Of a stretch of 64,000 nucleotides of DNA, positions 7,138 to 15,374 are shown piece after piece (the stretch's first letter is position 1; each line of letters starts with the position of its first letter). A program made the translations under genes and the position numbers. This stretch comes from JBLEFH01 sp047345645 (lineage in GTDB: Bacteria; Pseudomonadota; Alphaproteobacteria; Rhodobacterales; Rhodobacteraceae), in the NCBI GenBank assembly GCA_047345645.1, contig JBLEFH010000001.1, one strand, 5' to 3'. Below the pieces are notes generated by a model. That model ran no database searches. It saw nothing but the letters and a program-made list of their open reading frames with translations, and was not told where the DNA came from.

Positions 7138-8275
7138 GCCGCTTTTGGGAGATACCGGCGCGGCGCGGGTGATGACGCTGCTCGAAGAGGCGGGTTATCA
7201 GGCCTTTCTCGTCGGCGGCGCGGTGCGGAACCTGCTGCTTGGTGCGCCGCGCAGCGATCTCGACATCACCACCGATGCGCGCCCCGAAACGGTGATGGAT
7301 CTCGCTGAGACCGCCGGAATCCGCGCCCTGCCGACCGGGATCGACCATGGCACGGTGACGCTGCTCATCGACAAAACGCCCTATGAAATCACGACCTTCC
7401 GCCGGGATGTGGAGACCGATGGCCGCCGCGCCGTGGTGGCGTTTTCGGACAGCATCGCGGAGGACGCCGCGCGGCGCGATTTCACCATGAACGCGCTTTA
7501 TATGGACCGCACCGGCGCGGTGCATGATCCAACGGGGCAGGGGCGCGACGATCTCGCCGCCCGCCGGGTGCGGTTTATTGGCGCAGCGGAAGAGCGGATT
7601 CGTGAGGATTACCTGCGAATCCTGCGGTTTTTCCGCTTCACTGCTTGGTATGGCGAGGCGATTGATCCTGAGGGTCTGGCCGCGTCCGCCGCGCTCGCGG
7701 ACGGGCTCGGCCAACTCTCGGCGGAGCGGATCGGCGCGGAGATGCGCAAGCTGCTGGATGCGCCCGACCCTGCGCCGATTGTCGCGAGCATGGAGGCGTC
7801 AGGCGTGCTGGCGCATCTGCTGCTTGGGGCGCAAACGCAGGCGCTGGCCCCTCTTGTCCATATTGAGGATCTGCCACCCGCATGGCCGCGCCGTCTCGCG
7901 GTGTTAGGCGGGGATCGTTCACGGCTAAAGCTTTCAAATGCTGAGGAAAAACAGATCACGCAGATCATCGACGCGGCGGGCATGGGCGCGGCGGAGGCCG
8001 CGTGGCGCTACGGCCCGGAGATCGCGAAGGACGGCGCGCTTGTCCGCGCGGCCTGCCTGATGGAGCCGCTCAACCCCGACACGGATCGCGAAATTGCGCG
8101 CGGCGCGGCGGCGGAATTTCCGGTGAAAGCGGCGGATCTGATGCCGGACTATCAGGGCAAGTCGCTCGGGGATGCGCTCAAGATGCTGGAAGCCGCGTGG
8201 CTGGAGAGTGGCATGACTGCGCAAAAAGACGCGCTTTTGCGAAGCCTCCGGCGTGCGCCGCCTGCGGGGGATTGA
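7130..8275 (+). CDS. cca: CCA tRNA nucleotidyltransferase
   Basis: 381 residues. The class II nucleotidyltransferase head is clear: FLVGGAVRNLLLG followed by the metal-binding SDLDITTDA, then ARRDFTMNALY and the ERIREDYLRILRFFRFTA RNA-binding segment. It adds or repairs the 3' CCA of tRNAs. The length lies within the CCA/poly(A) polymerase range and the identity is inferred from these motifs. It starts inside the end of the CoA pyrophosphatase gene. Confidence 0.93.
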   Translation: MSEPLLGDTGAARVMTLLEEAGYQAFLVGGAVRNLLLGAPRSDLDITTDARPETVMDLAETAGIRALPTGIDHGTVTLLIDKTPYEITTFRRDVETDGRRAVVAFSDSIAEDAARRDFTMNALYMDRTGAVHDPTGQGRDDLAARRVRFIGAAEERIREDYLRILRFFRFTAWYGEAIDPEGLAASAALADGLGQLSAERIGAEMRKLLDAPDPAPIVASMEASGVLAHLLLGAQTQALAPLVHIEDLPPAWPRRLAVLGGDRSRLKLSNAEEKQITQIIDAAGMGAAEAAWRYGPEIAKDGALVRAACLMEPLNPDTDREIARGAAAEFPVKAADLMPDYQGKSLGDALKMLEAAWLESGMTAQKDALLRSLRRAPPAGD

Positions 8276-8352
8276 CCCCCTTGGCGGCGCAGGTCTACGA
8301 CCTGTGACAGGGCCGCGACCAAGCGCTTGTGGCCGCGTTGAAACCATGCCAC

Positions 8353-8368
8353 TGTTGCAAACGCAACT
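8353..8368. promoter_or_regulatory. Candidate MarR-type operator upstream of the LysE-family gene
   Basis: TGTTGCAAACGCAACT: GTTGC and GCAAC arms around AAAC. It matches the hmgA/marR site (30876-30891) at 14 of 16 positions and ends 15 bases before the LysE-family start codon, the same spacing as the fahA site. Which regulator binds is inference. Confidence 0.5.
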
Positions 8369-8383
8369 TTTACGGATATCACC

Positions 8384-8983
8384 ATGACACGCGAAGAGAT
8401 CATCGCCTTTGCGCTTGCCAATGCGGCGGGGGCGTGGACGCCGGGACCGAACAACGCCATGCTGGCCTCCTCGGGCGCGACCTTTGGCCTGCGCCGGACG
8501 GAGCCCCATGCGATTGGTGTCGGCTTTGGCTTTGCGGCGATGCTGCTGGTGGTGTCCCTCGGGCTTGGCGGGGTAATCGACCGCTCGCCGATCTTCTACG
8601 AGGTGCTGCGCTGGGTTGGCGCGGCGCTGCTGATCTGGGTCGCGTGGAAAATCGGCAGTTCCGGCCGCGGCGGCGATGTCGAGGTGGACCGCAAGCCCTT
8701 CACCTTTCTCCAAGCGGCGGGCTTTCAATGGATCAATCCGAAAGCCTGGGCCATGGCGGTCGGCCTGACCGGCACTTTTGCCTCCCGCGAAGACCCGATC
8801 CAGAGTGCCCTGATCATGTCGGTGATCGCGGTGCTTGTCGGCCTCGGCTCTGCGCATACATGGGCGATTTTTGGGGCGGGGTTACAGCGGATCCTGAAAA
8901 ATCCGCTGCATTTGCGGCTGTTTAACCTAACGATGGCGGCTTTGATCTTGGTCGGTGTCTACTGGATGGTCACCGATCATTAA
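8384..8983 (+). CDS. LysE/RhtB-family translocator
   Basis: 199-residue inner-membrane protein with six predicted hydrophobic helices. The N-terminal signature TPGPNNAMLASSGATFGLRR is that of LysE/RhtB amino-acid and metabolite exporters, and FQWINPKAW is the usual second conserved block. The substrate is not readable. The upstream operator-like repeat is shared with the homogentisate genes and hints at export of an aromatic amino acid or related compound, but this is inference. Confidence 0.87.
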   Translation: MTREEIIAFALANAAGAWTPGPNNAMLASSGATFGLRRTEPHAIGVGFGFAAMLLVVSLGLGGVIDRSPIFYEVLRWVGAALLIWVAWKIGSSGRGGDVEVDRKPFTFLQAAGFQWINPKAWAMAVGLTGTFASREDPIQSALIMSVIAVLVGLGSAHTWAIFGAGLQRILKNPLHLRLFNLTMAALILVGVYWMVTDH

Positions 8984-8989
8984 CCGCCG

Positions 8990-9409
8990 TCAGGGGAGCG
9001 GCTCGACGAGCAGCACCCCGTTTTCCGCGCCGACGATTTTCATCTTTGCGCCCGCCTGAAGGGTCAGCCCGTCCTTGCGTTTGGCCGACCAGTGGCCCGC
9101 CTCGGTGGCGATTTTATCATTTGTGATCACAGTGCCCGTCTGGCCGATCATCCCGCGGGCGCGGTCGTTGATTTTCGGCGCGTCTGGCCCGCCCTGATCA
9201 CGCTGCCATTTCTTCACTGCGAATTGCGCGATGACTGCCAAGATTGCGAAAATCACCAGTTGCGCGCCGAGGCCGAGGGGCAGCACCGCGCCGAGCATCG
9301 CCACGCCAAGCGCCGCGATCCCCATACCGATCAGCCAGAAGCTTCCGAGCAGGAAAATCTCGACACCGAGGAGCGCGAGGCCGATCAAGGCCCAGATCAC
9401 GGGGCTCAT
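8990..9409 (-). CDS. NfeD-like membrane protein
   Basis: 139 residues: two or three N-terminal membrane segments, then a small soluble OB-fold domain (ARGMIGQTGTV through GENGVLLVEPLP). NfeD proteins pair with SPFH (stomatin/flotillin) proteins in membrane microdomains. Its start overlaps the end of the SPFH gene by four bases. It contains one TGTGATCACA palindrome. Confidence 0.85.
   Translation of the reverse strand: MSPVIWALIGLALLGVEIFLLGSFWLIGMGIAALGVAMLGAVLPLGLGAQLVIFAILAVIAQFAVKKWQRDQGGPDAPKINDRARGMIGQTGTVITNDKIATEAGHWSAKRKDGLTLQAGAKMKIVGAENGVLLVEPLP
9122..9131. repeat. TGTGATCACA palindrome copy 2
   Basis: In the NfeD-like gene; read T-V-I-T-N. Confidence 0.85.
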
Positions 9410-10329
9410 GTGTTCTGCTCCTTGATCGCCTTGGTCACATCCGCGATGCCGGTCAGCGAGCCGATCAGCGACGCCGCTTCAAGCGGGATCATCACGGTTT
9501 TCGCGTTCGGACTGGCGGCCACATCCTTGAGCGCTTCGGTGTATTTCTGCGCGATGAAGTAGTTAATGGCGTTGATGTCCCCGGCGGCGATGGCGCGGCT
9601 CACATCCTCGGTCGCCTGCGCCTCGGCCTTGGCCTGTCGCTCCCGCGCTTCGGCGTCGAGGAAGGCGGCCTCGCGGCGCCCTTCGGCCTCGCGGATCTGG
9701 CTTTCGCGCATCCCCTCGGCCCGCAGAATAGCGGCTTGCTTGGCGCCTTCTGCCTGCAAAATCTCCGCGCGCTTCTCCCGCTCCGCCTTCATCTGGCGGG
9801 TCATGGCATCGTTAATATCTTCGGGCGGCGAGAGATCCTTGATCTCGATCCGCGTCACCTTCACGCCCCAAGGCGTCGCCGCATCGTCGATCACCGAAAG
9901 CAATTTGTTGTTGATTATATCACGGTTCGAGAGGCTCTCATCGAGATCCATCGAGCCGATCACCGAACGGATATTTGTCTGCGCAAGATTAATAAGACCC
10001 CGCTCCAACCCGCGCACCTCGTAAGCCGCCTTCACCGCGTCAACGACCTGATAAAACAGCACCGCATCGACGACGACCATAGCGTTGTCGCGTGTGATCA
10101 CATCCTGCGAAGCGACGTCCAGCACGCTTTCCTGCATGTTAATCTTCGCGCCGATCTTGTCGATATAAGGCACAATGAGATGCAGGCCCGGCTCCAGCGT
10201 CTTGCGATATTTGCCAAAGCGTTCGATGGTCCATTCCTCGGTCTGCGGCACCGAGCGGACACCCCGCGAAATGGTCAGGATCACCAAAAGGGCGAGGGCT
10301 ATCGGCAGGAAAATCGGGTCGATGGGCAT
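9406..10329 (-). CDS. SPFH/Band 7 (QmcA/stomatin-like) protein
   Basis: 307 residues: an N-terminal membrane anchor, then the Band 7 domain (SRGVRSVPQTEEWTIERFGK and AAYEVRGLERGLINLAQTNI), then an Ala/Glu-rich coiled coil (about residues 170-240). QmcA-type proteins oligomerise at the inner membrane and are linked to membrane-protein quality control and microdomains. It forms an operon with the downstream NfeD-like gene and diverges from the VPLPA-CTERM gene. Confidence 0.88.
   Translation of the reverse strand: MPIDPIFLPIALALLVILTISRGVRSVPQTEEWTIERFGKYRKTLEPGLHLIVPYIDKIGAKINMQESVLDVASQDVITRDNAMVVVDAVLFYQVVDAVKAAYEVRGLERGLINLAQTNIRSVIGSMDLDESLSNRDIINNKLLSVIDDAATPWGVKVTRIEIKDLSPPEDINDAMTRQMKAEREKRAEILQAEGAKQAAILRAEGMRESQIREAEGRREAAFLDAEARERQAKAEAQATEDVSRAIAAGDINAINYFIAQKYTEALKDVAASPNAKTVMIPLEAASLIGSLTGIADVTKAIKEQNT
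10093..10102. repeat. TGTGATCACA palindrome copy 3
   Basis: In the SPFH gene; read D-V-I-T-R. Confidence 0.85.
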
Positions 10330-10411
10330 GGGACACTCCGTGAAATCAAATCTATCACTTACTTTTCGCTAAATAATGTTAACATTGAGCGAGGTGATTT
10401 GGAGGGAACAT

Positions 10412-11095
10412 ATGCGGCTTATTCTGACTTTGGTAGCATTAGTTGTCAGCGCGGTTACCGTGCAGGCGGCGACGCAGTATTATTCTGTCACGGGTGAAGG
10501 CGAATGTGGTTATCGTCTTGAGGTGGACGATTGGATTGATCTCGGAAAATCGGGACGTTGCGCCATCAACTATCGGTTTGCAATAGATGAAAGCGATTTC
10601 GGCAAGCGGCTTCCGCTTTTGGCGGAAGATATGGATCGAAATGCACCAACATGGCAGCAAGATTTTGTGTTGAGCGCCTATGTGGAAGGGCAAGTTCAGC
10701 GACGCTATGGCACATCTTATCGTTTCGAGCAGGAGCGGTGCGTCTTTTATGAGTGCGCGATCGCCGAGACGACTTCGGCGGGCGTCCTAACTCATCTTGA
10801 TGTGAGTAACTTTGAGAGAAGTTGTCTTACTGGGACCGGAATAAGCCTTACGCCTGAGCGAGGTTTCGCGGGAAGTCCCGGTTTGTGTTTCGATGGCGTT
10901 GGAAGTCCCAATCGCACTTTGGGTGGTGGCGAGATCCTGAGAATTGTTGACGTCGCTTATGACTATTGGGCCATCGAGATGGATGATCGCCGCATTCTCT
11001 ACAACCCGCCTTTTGCGACGCCACTTCCAGCAAGTGCATTTTTGCTGATTGCGGGCGTGGCGGGTCTTGGGTTCACAGCCAGAAAGCGCCGCTGA
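10412..11095 (+). CDS. VPLPA-CTERM sorting-domain protein
   Basis: 227 residues: a signal peptide (MRLILTLVALVVSAVTVQAA), a Cys-containing extracellular region with no family I recognise, and a C-terminal tripartite sorting signal: the TPLPAS motif, a hydrophobic helix (AFLLIAGVAGLGF) and basic ARKRR. Such proteins are thought to be processed by an exosortase (XrtD class) during export with exopolysaccharide; no exosortase is in this window. ATG 10412 has GGAGGG about six bases upstream. The gene is clearly lower in GC and uses more A/T-ending codons than its neighbours, which suggests acquisition or relaxed selection. Confidence 0.8.
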   Translation: MRLILTLVALVVSAVTVQAATQYYSVTGEGECGYRLEVDDWIDLGKSGRCAINYRFAIDESDFGKRLPLLAEDMDRNAPTWQQDFVLSAYVEGQVQRRYGTSYRFEQERCVFYECAIAETTSAGVLTHLDVSNFERSCLTGTGISLTPERGFAGSPGLCFDGVGSPNRTLGGGEILRIVDVAYDYWAIEMDDRRILYNPPFATPLPASAFLLIAGVAGLGFTARKRR

Positions 11096-11138
11096 TCTTT
11101 AACTTTAAAAGCGGTCGGGCTTTTTTGCACGGCCGCCT

Positions 11139-11696
11139 TCATTCCGGCTCGACAATCCCCGTCGGTAGCCCGTCGATACTCAACGCATTCTTTTCGCGCC
11201 AATATTTGCGGACGCCGTCCTCGCCTTTGCCGGCCATATGGGTGCGCAGCAAGTCGCGCTCGCCAGCGAAGTCGAAGAAGGGGACGCCGTAGCCGCAGGA
11301 TTTTTGCACCAGATCAATGTCGAGCGTCACGATCTGGCGGGTGCCGATCCGTTGTGCGTTTGGGAAATGTTCGGCGAAGGCGGTCTCAAAAGCCGGGTCG
11401 TCCCAGTTGAGCGAGCGCGCGGTGCCGTAGAGGCGCAGGATCAGGGGTGGGGTGTCGAAGGCGCAGAACATGATGGTCATGCGGCCATCCACCTTGAGAT
11501 GCGCCGCCGTTTCGCTGCCGCTGCCGGTATAGTCGAGATAGAGGACGCGGTTCGGGCCGATCACGCGAAAGGCGCTGGCCTCGCGCGGCGACATATTGAC
11601 GCGGCTGTCCGCGGTGGCCGTGGCGGTGAAAAAAATATGCTGTTTGGCGATCCAGTTGATATAGGTCTCGTTCAGACTGTCATATTGGGTCGCCAT
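11139..11696 (-). CDS. Pyridoxamine 5'-phosphate oxidase-family (flavin split-barrel) protein
   Basis: 185 residues. MSPREASAFRVIGPNRVLYLDYTGSG and GRMTIMFCAFDTPPLILRLYG fit the PNPOx-like FMN/F420-binding split barrel. These small oxidoreductases are diverse and the true PdxH substrate residues are not evident, so I would not call it pdxH. It lies ten bases beyond the hemF stop on the same strand and is probably co-transcribed. Confidence 0.82.
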   Translation of the reverse strand: MATQYDSLNETYINWIAKQHIFFTATATADSRVNMSPREASAFRVIGPNRVLYLDYTGSGSETAAHLKVDGRMTIMFCAFDTPPLILRLYGTARSLNWDDPAFETAFAEHFPNAQRIGTRQIVTLDIDLVQKSCGYGVPFFDFAGERDLLRTHMAGKGEDGVRKYWREKNALSIDGLPTGIVEPE

Positions 11697-11705
11697 GCGC
11701 GTCTC

Positions 11706-12599
11706 CTAGGGCCATTTCGCGACCGGGGGCAGGCTCATCAGCACCGCCTCCGGGTTGTGGCCGGTTTGCAGGCCGAATTGCGTGCCGCGGTCGTAGACAA
11801 GGTTAAATTCGGCGTAGCGCCCGCGTTTGACAAGCTGGATTTCGCGGTCGGCATCTGTCCACGGTTCTTTCAGGTGCCGCTCGGTGACGGGCAGGAAGGC
11901 GTCGAGGAACGCGCGGCCAACATCCTGGGTGAAGGCGAAATCGGCCTCCCAATCGCCGGTGCACAGATCGTCGTAGAAAATCCCACCGACACCGCGCGGC
12001 TCGCCCCAATGGCGGATCATGAAATACTCGTCTGCCCAAGCTTTGAAGCGGGGGTAATAGGCCGGATCGTGTCTGTCGCAGGCGGCTTCCAGCGCGGCGT
12101 GGAAACTGGCGGTGTCGGCAGCGTCCTCGATCATCGGGTTGAGATCCGCGCCGCCGCCGAACCACCAGCCTTTGGGGGTCCAGAACATGCGAGTGTTCAT
12201 ATGAACGGCGGGGGTTTTGGGGCTTTGCATATGGGCGACGAGGGAGATCCCGGCGGCCCAGAACCGGGGATCGTCGGCCAGCCCCGGCAGATCCTTGCGC
12301 GCCATCATACTGCTTTGCGCCGCTGCGCCGAGCGTGCCGTAAACGGTGGAGATATTGACGCCGACCTTCTCGAACACGCGGCCCTCGCGCATGACGGACA
12401 TGACGCCGCCGCCCGCATCGCTGCCATCCTCGGATTTGCGGAAGGTTTCCTTGCGCGTGAACCGGCCGGCGGGCTTGCCCGCATGTGGACCAAAATCCTG
12501 CGCGTCCTCCAGACCCTCAAACGCGGCGCAAATCTGGTCGCGCAAAGACGCGAACCAGGCGCTGGCGCGGGCTTTTTCGTCCTGCATCTCGGGCGTCAT
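11706..12599 (-). CDS. hemF: Oxygen-dependent coproporphyrinogen-III oxidase
   Basis: 297 residues, normal for HemF. Conserved blocks include PAVHMNTRMF, GWWFGGGADLNP, YYPRFKAWADEYF, RGVGGIFYDDL and RYAEFNLVYDRGTQFGL. It oxidatively decarboxylates coproporphyrinogen III to protoporphyrinogen IX in aerobic heme synthesis. ATG 12599 has AAGGAG seven bases upstream, and family alignment supports it over an upstream in-frame ATG. Confidence 0.95.
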   Translation of the reverse strand: MTPEMQDEKARASAWFASLRDQICAAFEGLEDAQDFGPHAGKPAGRFTRKETFRKSEDGSDAGGGVMSVMREGRVFEKVGVNISTVYGTLGAAAQSSMMARKDLPGLADDPRFWAAGISLVAHMQSPKTPAVHMNTRMFWTPKGWWFGGGADLNPMIEDAADTASFHAALEAACDRHDPAYYPRFKAWADEYFMIRHWGEPRGVGGIFYDDLCTGDWEADFAFTQDVGRAFLDAFLPVTERHLKEPWTDADREIQLVKRGRYAEFNLVYDRGTQFGLQTGHNPEAVLMSLPPVAKWP

Positions 12600-12691
12600 G
12601 GAGTCTCCTTTTGGCCGCGTTATGGCGCTTTGCGGGAGGGGGTGCAATGCACGGGGTTGCTTTTCCCGGTGTGAGGGTCACATTGCCTCCC

Positions 12692-14536
12692 ATGTTTCGC
12701 TATTTCGAGAATCTCGTCGATCCCTATCGGCCCTATGAGGAACCGGACAGCCCGCCCCGGAAGCTGTTCCCGTTCTTGTGGCAATATCTCGAACCGCTGC
12801 GCCCGATCCTGATCTGGGCTTTTACCTTCGCGGTGATTGCGGCGGTGACGGAGCTGATCCTGATTTCTTTCACGGGCACGGTGGTGGATGTGTTGGAGCG
12901 GAGCGCGCCGGAGCAGATTTTCCGCGAACATGGCTGGCTGCTTGCCGGGATGGCGGCGTTTATCCTTCTCCTCCGGCCCATTGGCCACGGGATCAGCACC
13001 TTTCTCATCCACCAGTCGCTGATGCCGAATGTGGCGACGCTGGTGCGCTGGCGCTCGCATCGGCGGGTGCTGCGCCAGTCCGTCGGCTGGTTTCAGGATG
13101 ATTTTGCGGGGCGGATCGCCAACCGTATCCTGATGACCGGGCCGAATGCGGGCGAGGCGGTGTTCCACATGCTCGACGCGCTGGCCTTTGTCGGCGTGTA
13201 TTTCACGGGCGCGCTGGTCATGCTCGGCGGGATCGACCCGTGGTTGATGGTCCCGATCCTACTGTGGTTTGCGGGCTATGCTGGGCTGATGTGGTGGGCG
13301 ATCCCGCGGGTCGGCGCGGCGTCGAAAGATGCGTCCGATGCGCGGAGCGAGGTCTCGGGCCGGATCGTGGACAGCTATTCCAACATCCAGACCGTGAAAC
13401 TCTTCGCCCATACCGCCCATGAGGTCGGCTATGCCAAGGAAGCGATCGAGCGCGCCCGCGAGACCTTTCAGGTCGAGATGCGGCTGATCAGCCTCCTGAA
13501 TATATGGCTAACCGTTCTGGGCGGCGCGCTGGTGGTCGGTGCGGTCGGGCTGGCGGTGTGGCTCTGGTCCATCGGCGAGACGGGGCTTGGCACGGTGGCC
13601 GCGACCACGGCGCTGTGCCTGCAGCTCAACTCCATGTCCGGTTGGATCATGTGGGCTTTAACCGCGCTGTTCCAAGCGCTTGGCGTGGTGCAGGAGGGCA
13701 TGGAAACCATCGCCCAGCCGATCACCATGCGCGACGCGGATGACGCGCCGACCCTTGGTGTGAAGGGCGGCGAGGTCGCGCTGAACGGCGTCAGTCATTC
13801 TTATGGGACCGGGAAGGGCGGGCTCGTCAATGTCTCGCTCGACATTCCGGCAGGGCAGAAAGTGGGCCTCGTGGGCCGCTCCGGTGCGGGCAAATCGACG
13901 TTGGTCAATCTCGTCTTGCGCTTTTTCGATCCCGAAAAAGGCACGGTCGAGATTGACGGGCAGGATGTGCGCGGCGTGAGCCAGGAGAGTCTGCGAAGCA
14001 GAATCGGTATGGTCACTCAGGATGCCTCGTTGCTGCACCGTTCGGTGCGCGACAATATTCGCTACGGGATGCCGGAGGCGAGTGAGGACGACATCATCGC
14101 CGCGGCGAAAAAGGCCGAAGCCCATGATTTCATTCTCGATCTGGAGGATGCCAAGGGCCGCAAGGGCTATGACGCCCATGTTGGCGAGCGTGGTGTGAAG
14201 CTTTCGGGCGGGCAGCGGCAGCGGATCGCGCTGGCGCGGGTAATCCTGAAAGACGCGCCGATTTTGGTGCTGGATGAGGCGACCTCCGCCCTCGACAGCG
14301 AGGTTGAGGCCGCCATTCAGGAGACGCTTTACGGGCTGATGGAGGGCAAGACCGTGATCGCCATCGCGCACCGCCTCTCCACCATCGCGGCGATGGACAA
14401 GATCGTCGTGTTGGATGCGGGCCATGTGGTCGAAAACGGCACCCATCAGGAGCTTCTGGCGGCGGATGGCCTTTATGCGCGCCTCTGGTCGCGCCAATCG
14501 GGCGGCTTTATCGGCGCGGAGGAGGCAGCGGAGTGA
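12692..14536 (+). CDS. ABC exporter, fused permease and ATPase
   Basis: 614 residues: a six-helix transmembrane domain (about 1-340) then an ATPase domain with Walker A GRSGAGKST, Q-loop VTQDASLLHRS, signature LSGGQRQR, Walker B ILVLDEATSALD and the H-loop His in IAHRLST. It is a homodimerising half-exporter of the MsbA/multidrug type; the substrate is unknown. The start is ambiguous. ATG 12692 gives the expected MFRYFENLVDP N-terminus but weak Shine-Dalgarno support, while in-frame ATG 12647 has GGGAGGGGG upstream and would add 15 residues. It overlaps the next gene by four bases (GTGA). Confidence 0.9.
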   Translation: MFRYFENLVDPYRPYEEPDSPPRKLFPFLWQYLEPLRPILIWAFTFAVIAAVTELILISFTGTVVDVLERSAPEQIFREHGWLLAGMAAFILLLRPIGHGISTFLIHQSLMPNVATLVRWRSHRRVLRQSVGWFQDDFAGRIANRILMTGPNAGEAVFHMLDALAFVGVYFTGALVMLGGIDPWLMVPILLWFAGYAGLMWWAIPRVGAASKDASDARSEVSGRIVDSYSNIQTVKLFAHTAHEVGYAKEAIERARETFQVEMRLISLLNIWLTVLGGALVVGAVGLAVWLWSIGETGLGTVAATTALCLQLNSMSGWIMWALTALFQALGVVQEGMETIAQPITMRDADDAPTLGVKGGEVALNGVSHSYGTGKGGLVNVSLDIPAGQKVGLVGRSGAGKSTLVNLVLRFFDPEKGTVEIDGQDVRGVSQESLRSRIGMVTQDASLLHRSVRDNIRYGMPEASEDDIIAAAKKAEAHDFILDLEDAKGRKGYDAHVGERGVKLSGGQRQRIALARVILKDAPILVLDEATSALDSEVEAAIQETLYGLMEGKTVIAIAHRLSTIAAMDKIVVLDAGHVVENGTHQELLAADGLYARLWSRQSGGFIGAEEAAE

Positions 14537-15252
14537 GCCGGCTCGACAAGGCGCTGGTGACGCGCGGGCTGGCGCCAACGCGCTCGCGGGCGCAGGCGCT
14601 GATTGCGGATGGGCTTGTGGCCGTCAACGGCGCGCCCGGCAAAGCGTCGACCAAGGTGGCTGAGAGCGATGTGATCACAATTGCCGAGGGCGCGAACCCC
14701 TACGTCTCCCGCGCCGCGCTGAAGCTGGCTCATGCGCTGGACCTCTTTGCGCTCACGCCATCGGGCATCGCCGCCGATATTGGCGCGAGCACCGGCGGGT
14801 TTACCGAAGTGTTGCTGGAACGCGGCGCGGCGGCGGTCCATGCGGTGGAGGTCGGCCATGGCCAGATGGTCCAGGCGCTGGCCGCCGATCCGCGTGTCCA
14901 TCTCCATGAGGGCGTCAATGCACGCCATATGCCGGAGGGGCTGTTGCCGCCGCTCGACTGGATTGTAAGCGATGTCAGTTTCATTTCGCTGGAAAAAGCC
15001 CTGCCGCCGACGCTGGCGCTTGCCAAACCCGGCGCGCATCTCGTGGCGCTCATCAAGCCGCAATTCGAGGTCGGGCCGGAGCATGTTGGCAAGGGCGGGA
15101 TCGTGAAGGATGATGCCGCACGCGAAGCGGCGCGGCTGCGGATCGCGGACTGGCTGCGCAAGCTTGGCTGGGAGATTTTGGGCGAGGCGGAGAGCCCGAT
15201 CACCGGGTCGGATGGTAATATCGAATACCTGATCGCGGCTCGCAAAGGGTGA
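14533..15252 (+). CDS. TlyA-family rRNA 2'-O-methyltransferase / hemolysin-like
   Basis: 239 residues. An N-terminal S4 RNA-binding domain (LDKALVTRGLAPTRSRAQAL through KASTKVAE) is followed by an FtsJ-type SAM domain with DIGASTGGFTEVLLERGA and SDVSFISLEKALPP. TlyA proteins methylate rRNA ribose. It starts with GTG overlapping the ABC exporter stop. It contains one TGTGATCACA palindrome in the S4 domain. Confidence 0.88.
   Translation: MSRLDKALVTRGLAPTRSRAQALIADGLVAVNGAPGKASTKVAESDVITIAEGANPYVSRAALKLAHALDLFALTPSGIAADIGASTGGFTEVLLERGAAAVHAVEVGHGQMVQALAADPRVHLHEGVNARHMPEGLLPPLDWIVSDVSFISLEKALPPTLALAKPGAHLVALIKPQFEVGPEHVGKGGIVKDDAAREAARLRIADWLRKLGWEILGEAESPITGSDGNIEYLIAARKG
14670..14679. repeat. 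TGTGATCACA palindrome copy 4
   Basis: In the TlyA-family gene; read D-V-I-T-I. Confidence 0.85.
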
Positions 15253-15374
15253 GGGGTGCGGCTCCGGCGGAGGCCCCAAGGGGCCGTCCTGCCGAAGCCG
15301 GGTTGTCGGGGCCAACCTTGCCCGCCGCGCGCGTCGTGCCTTGTGCAAACCCGCAAAACTGCGCATGAGGGGGC

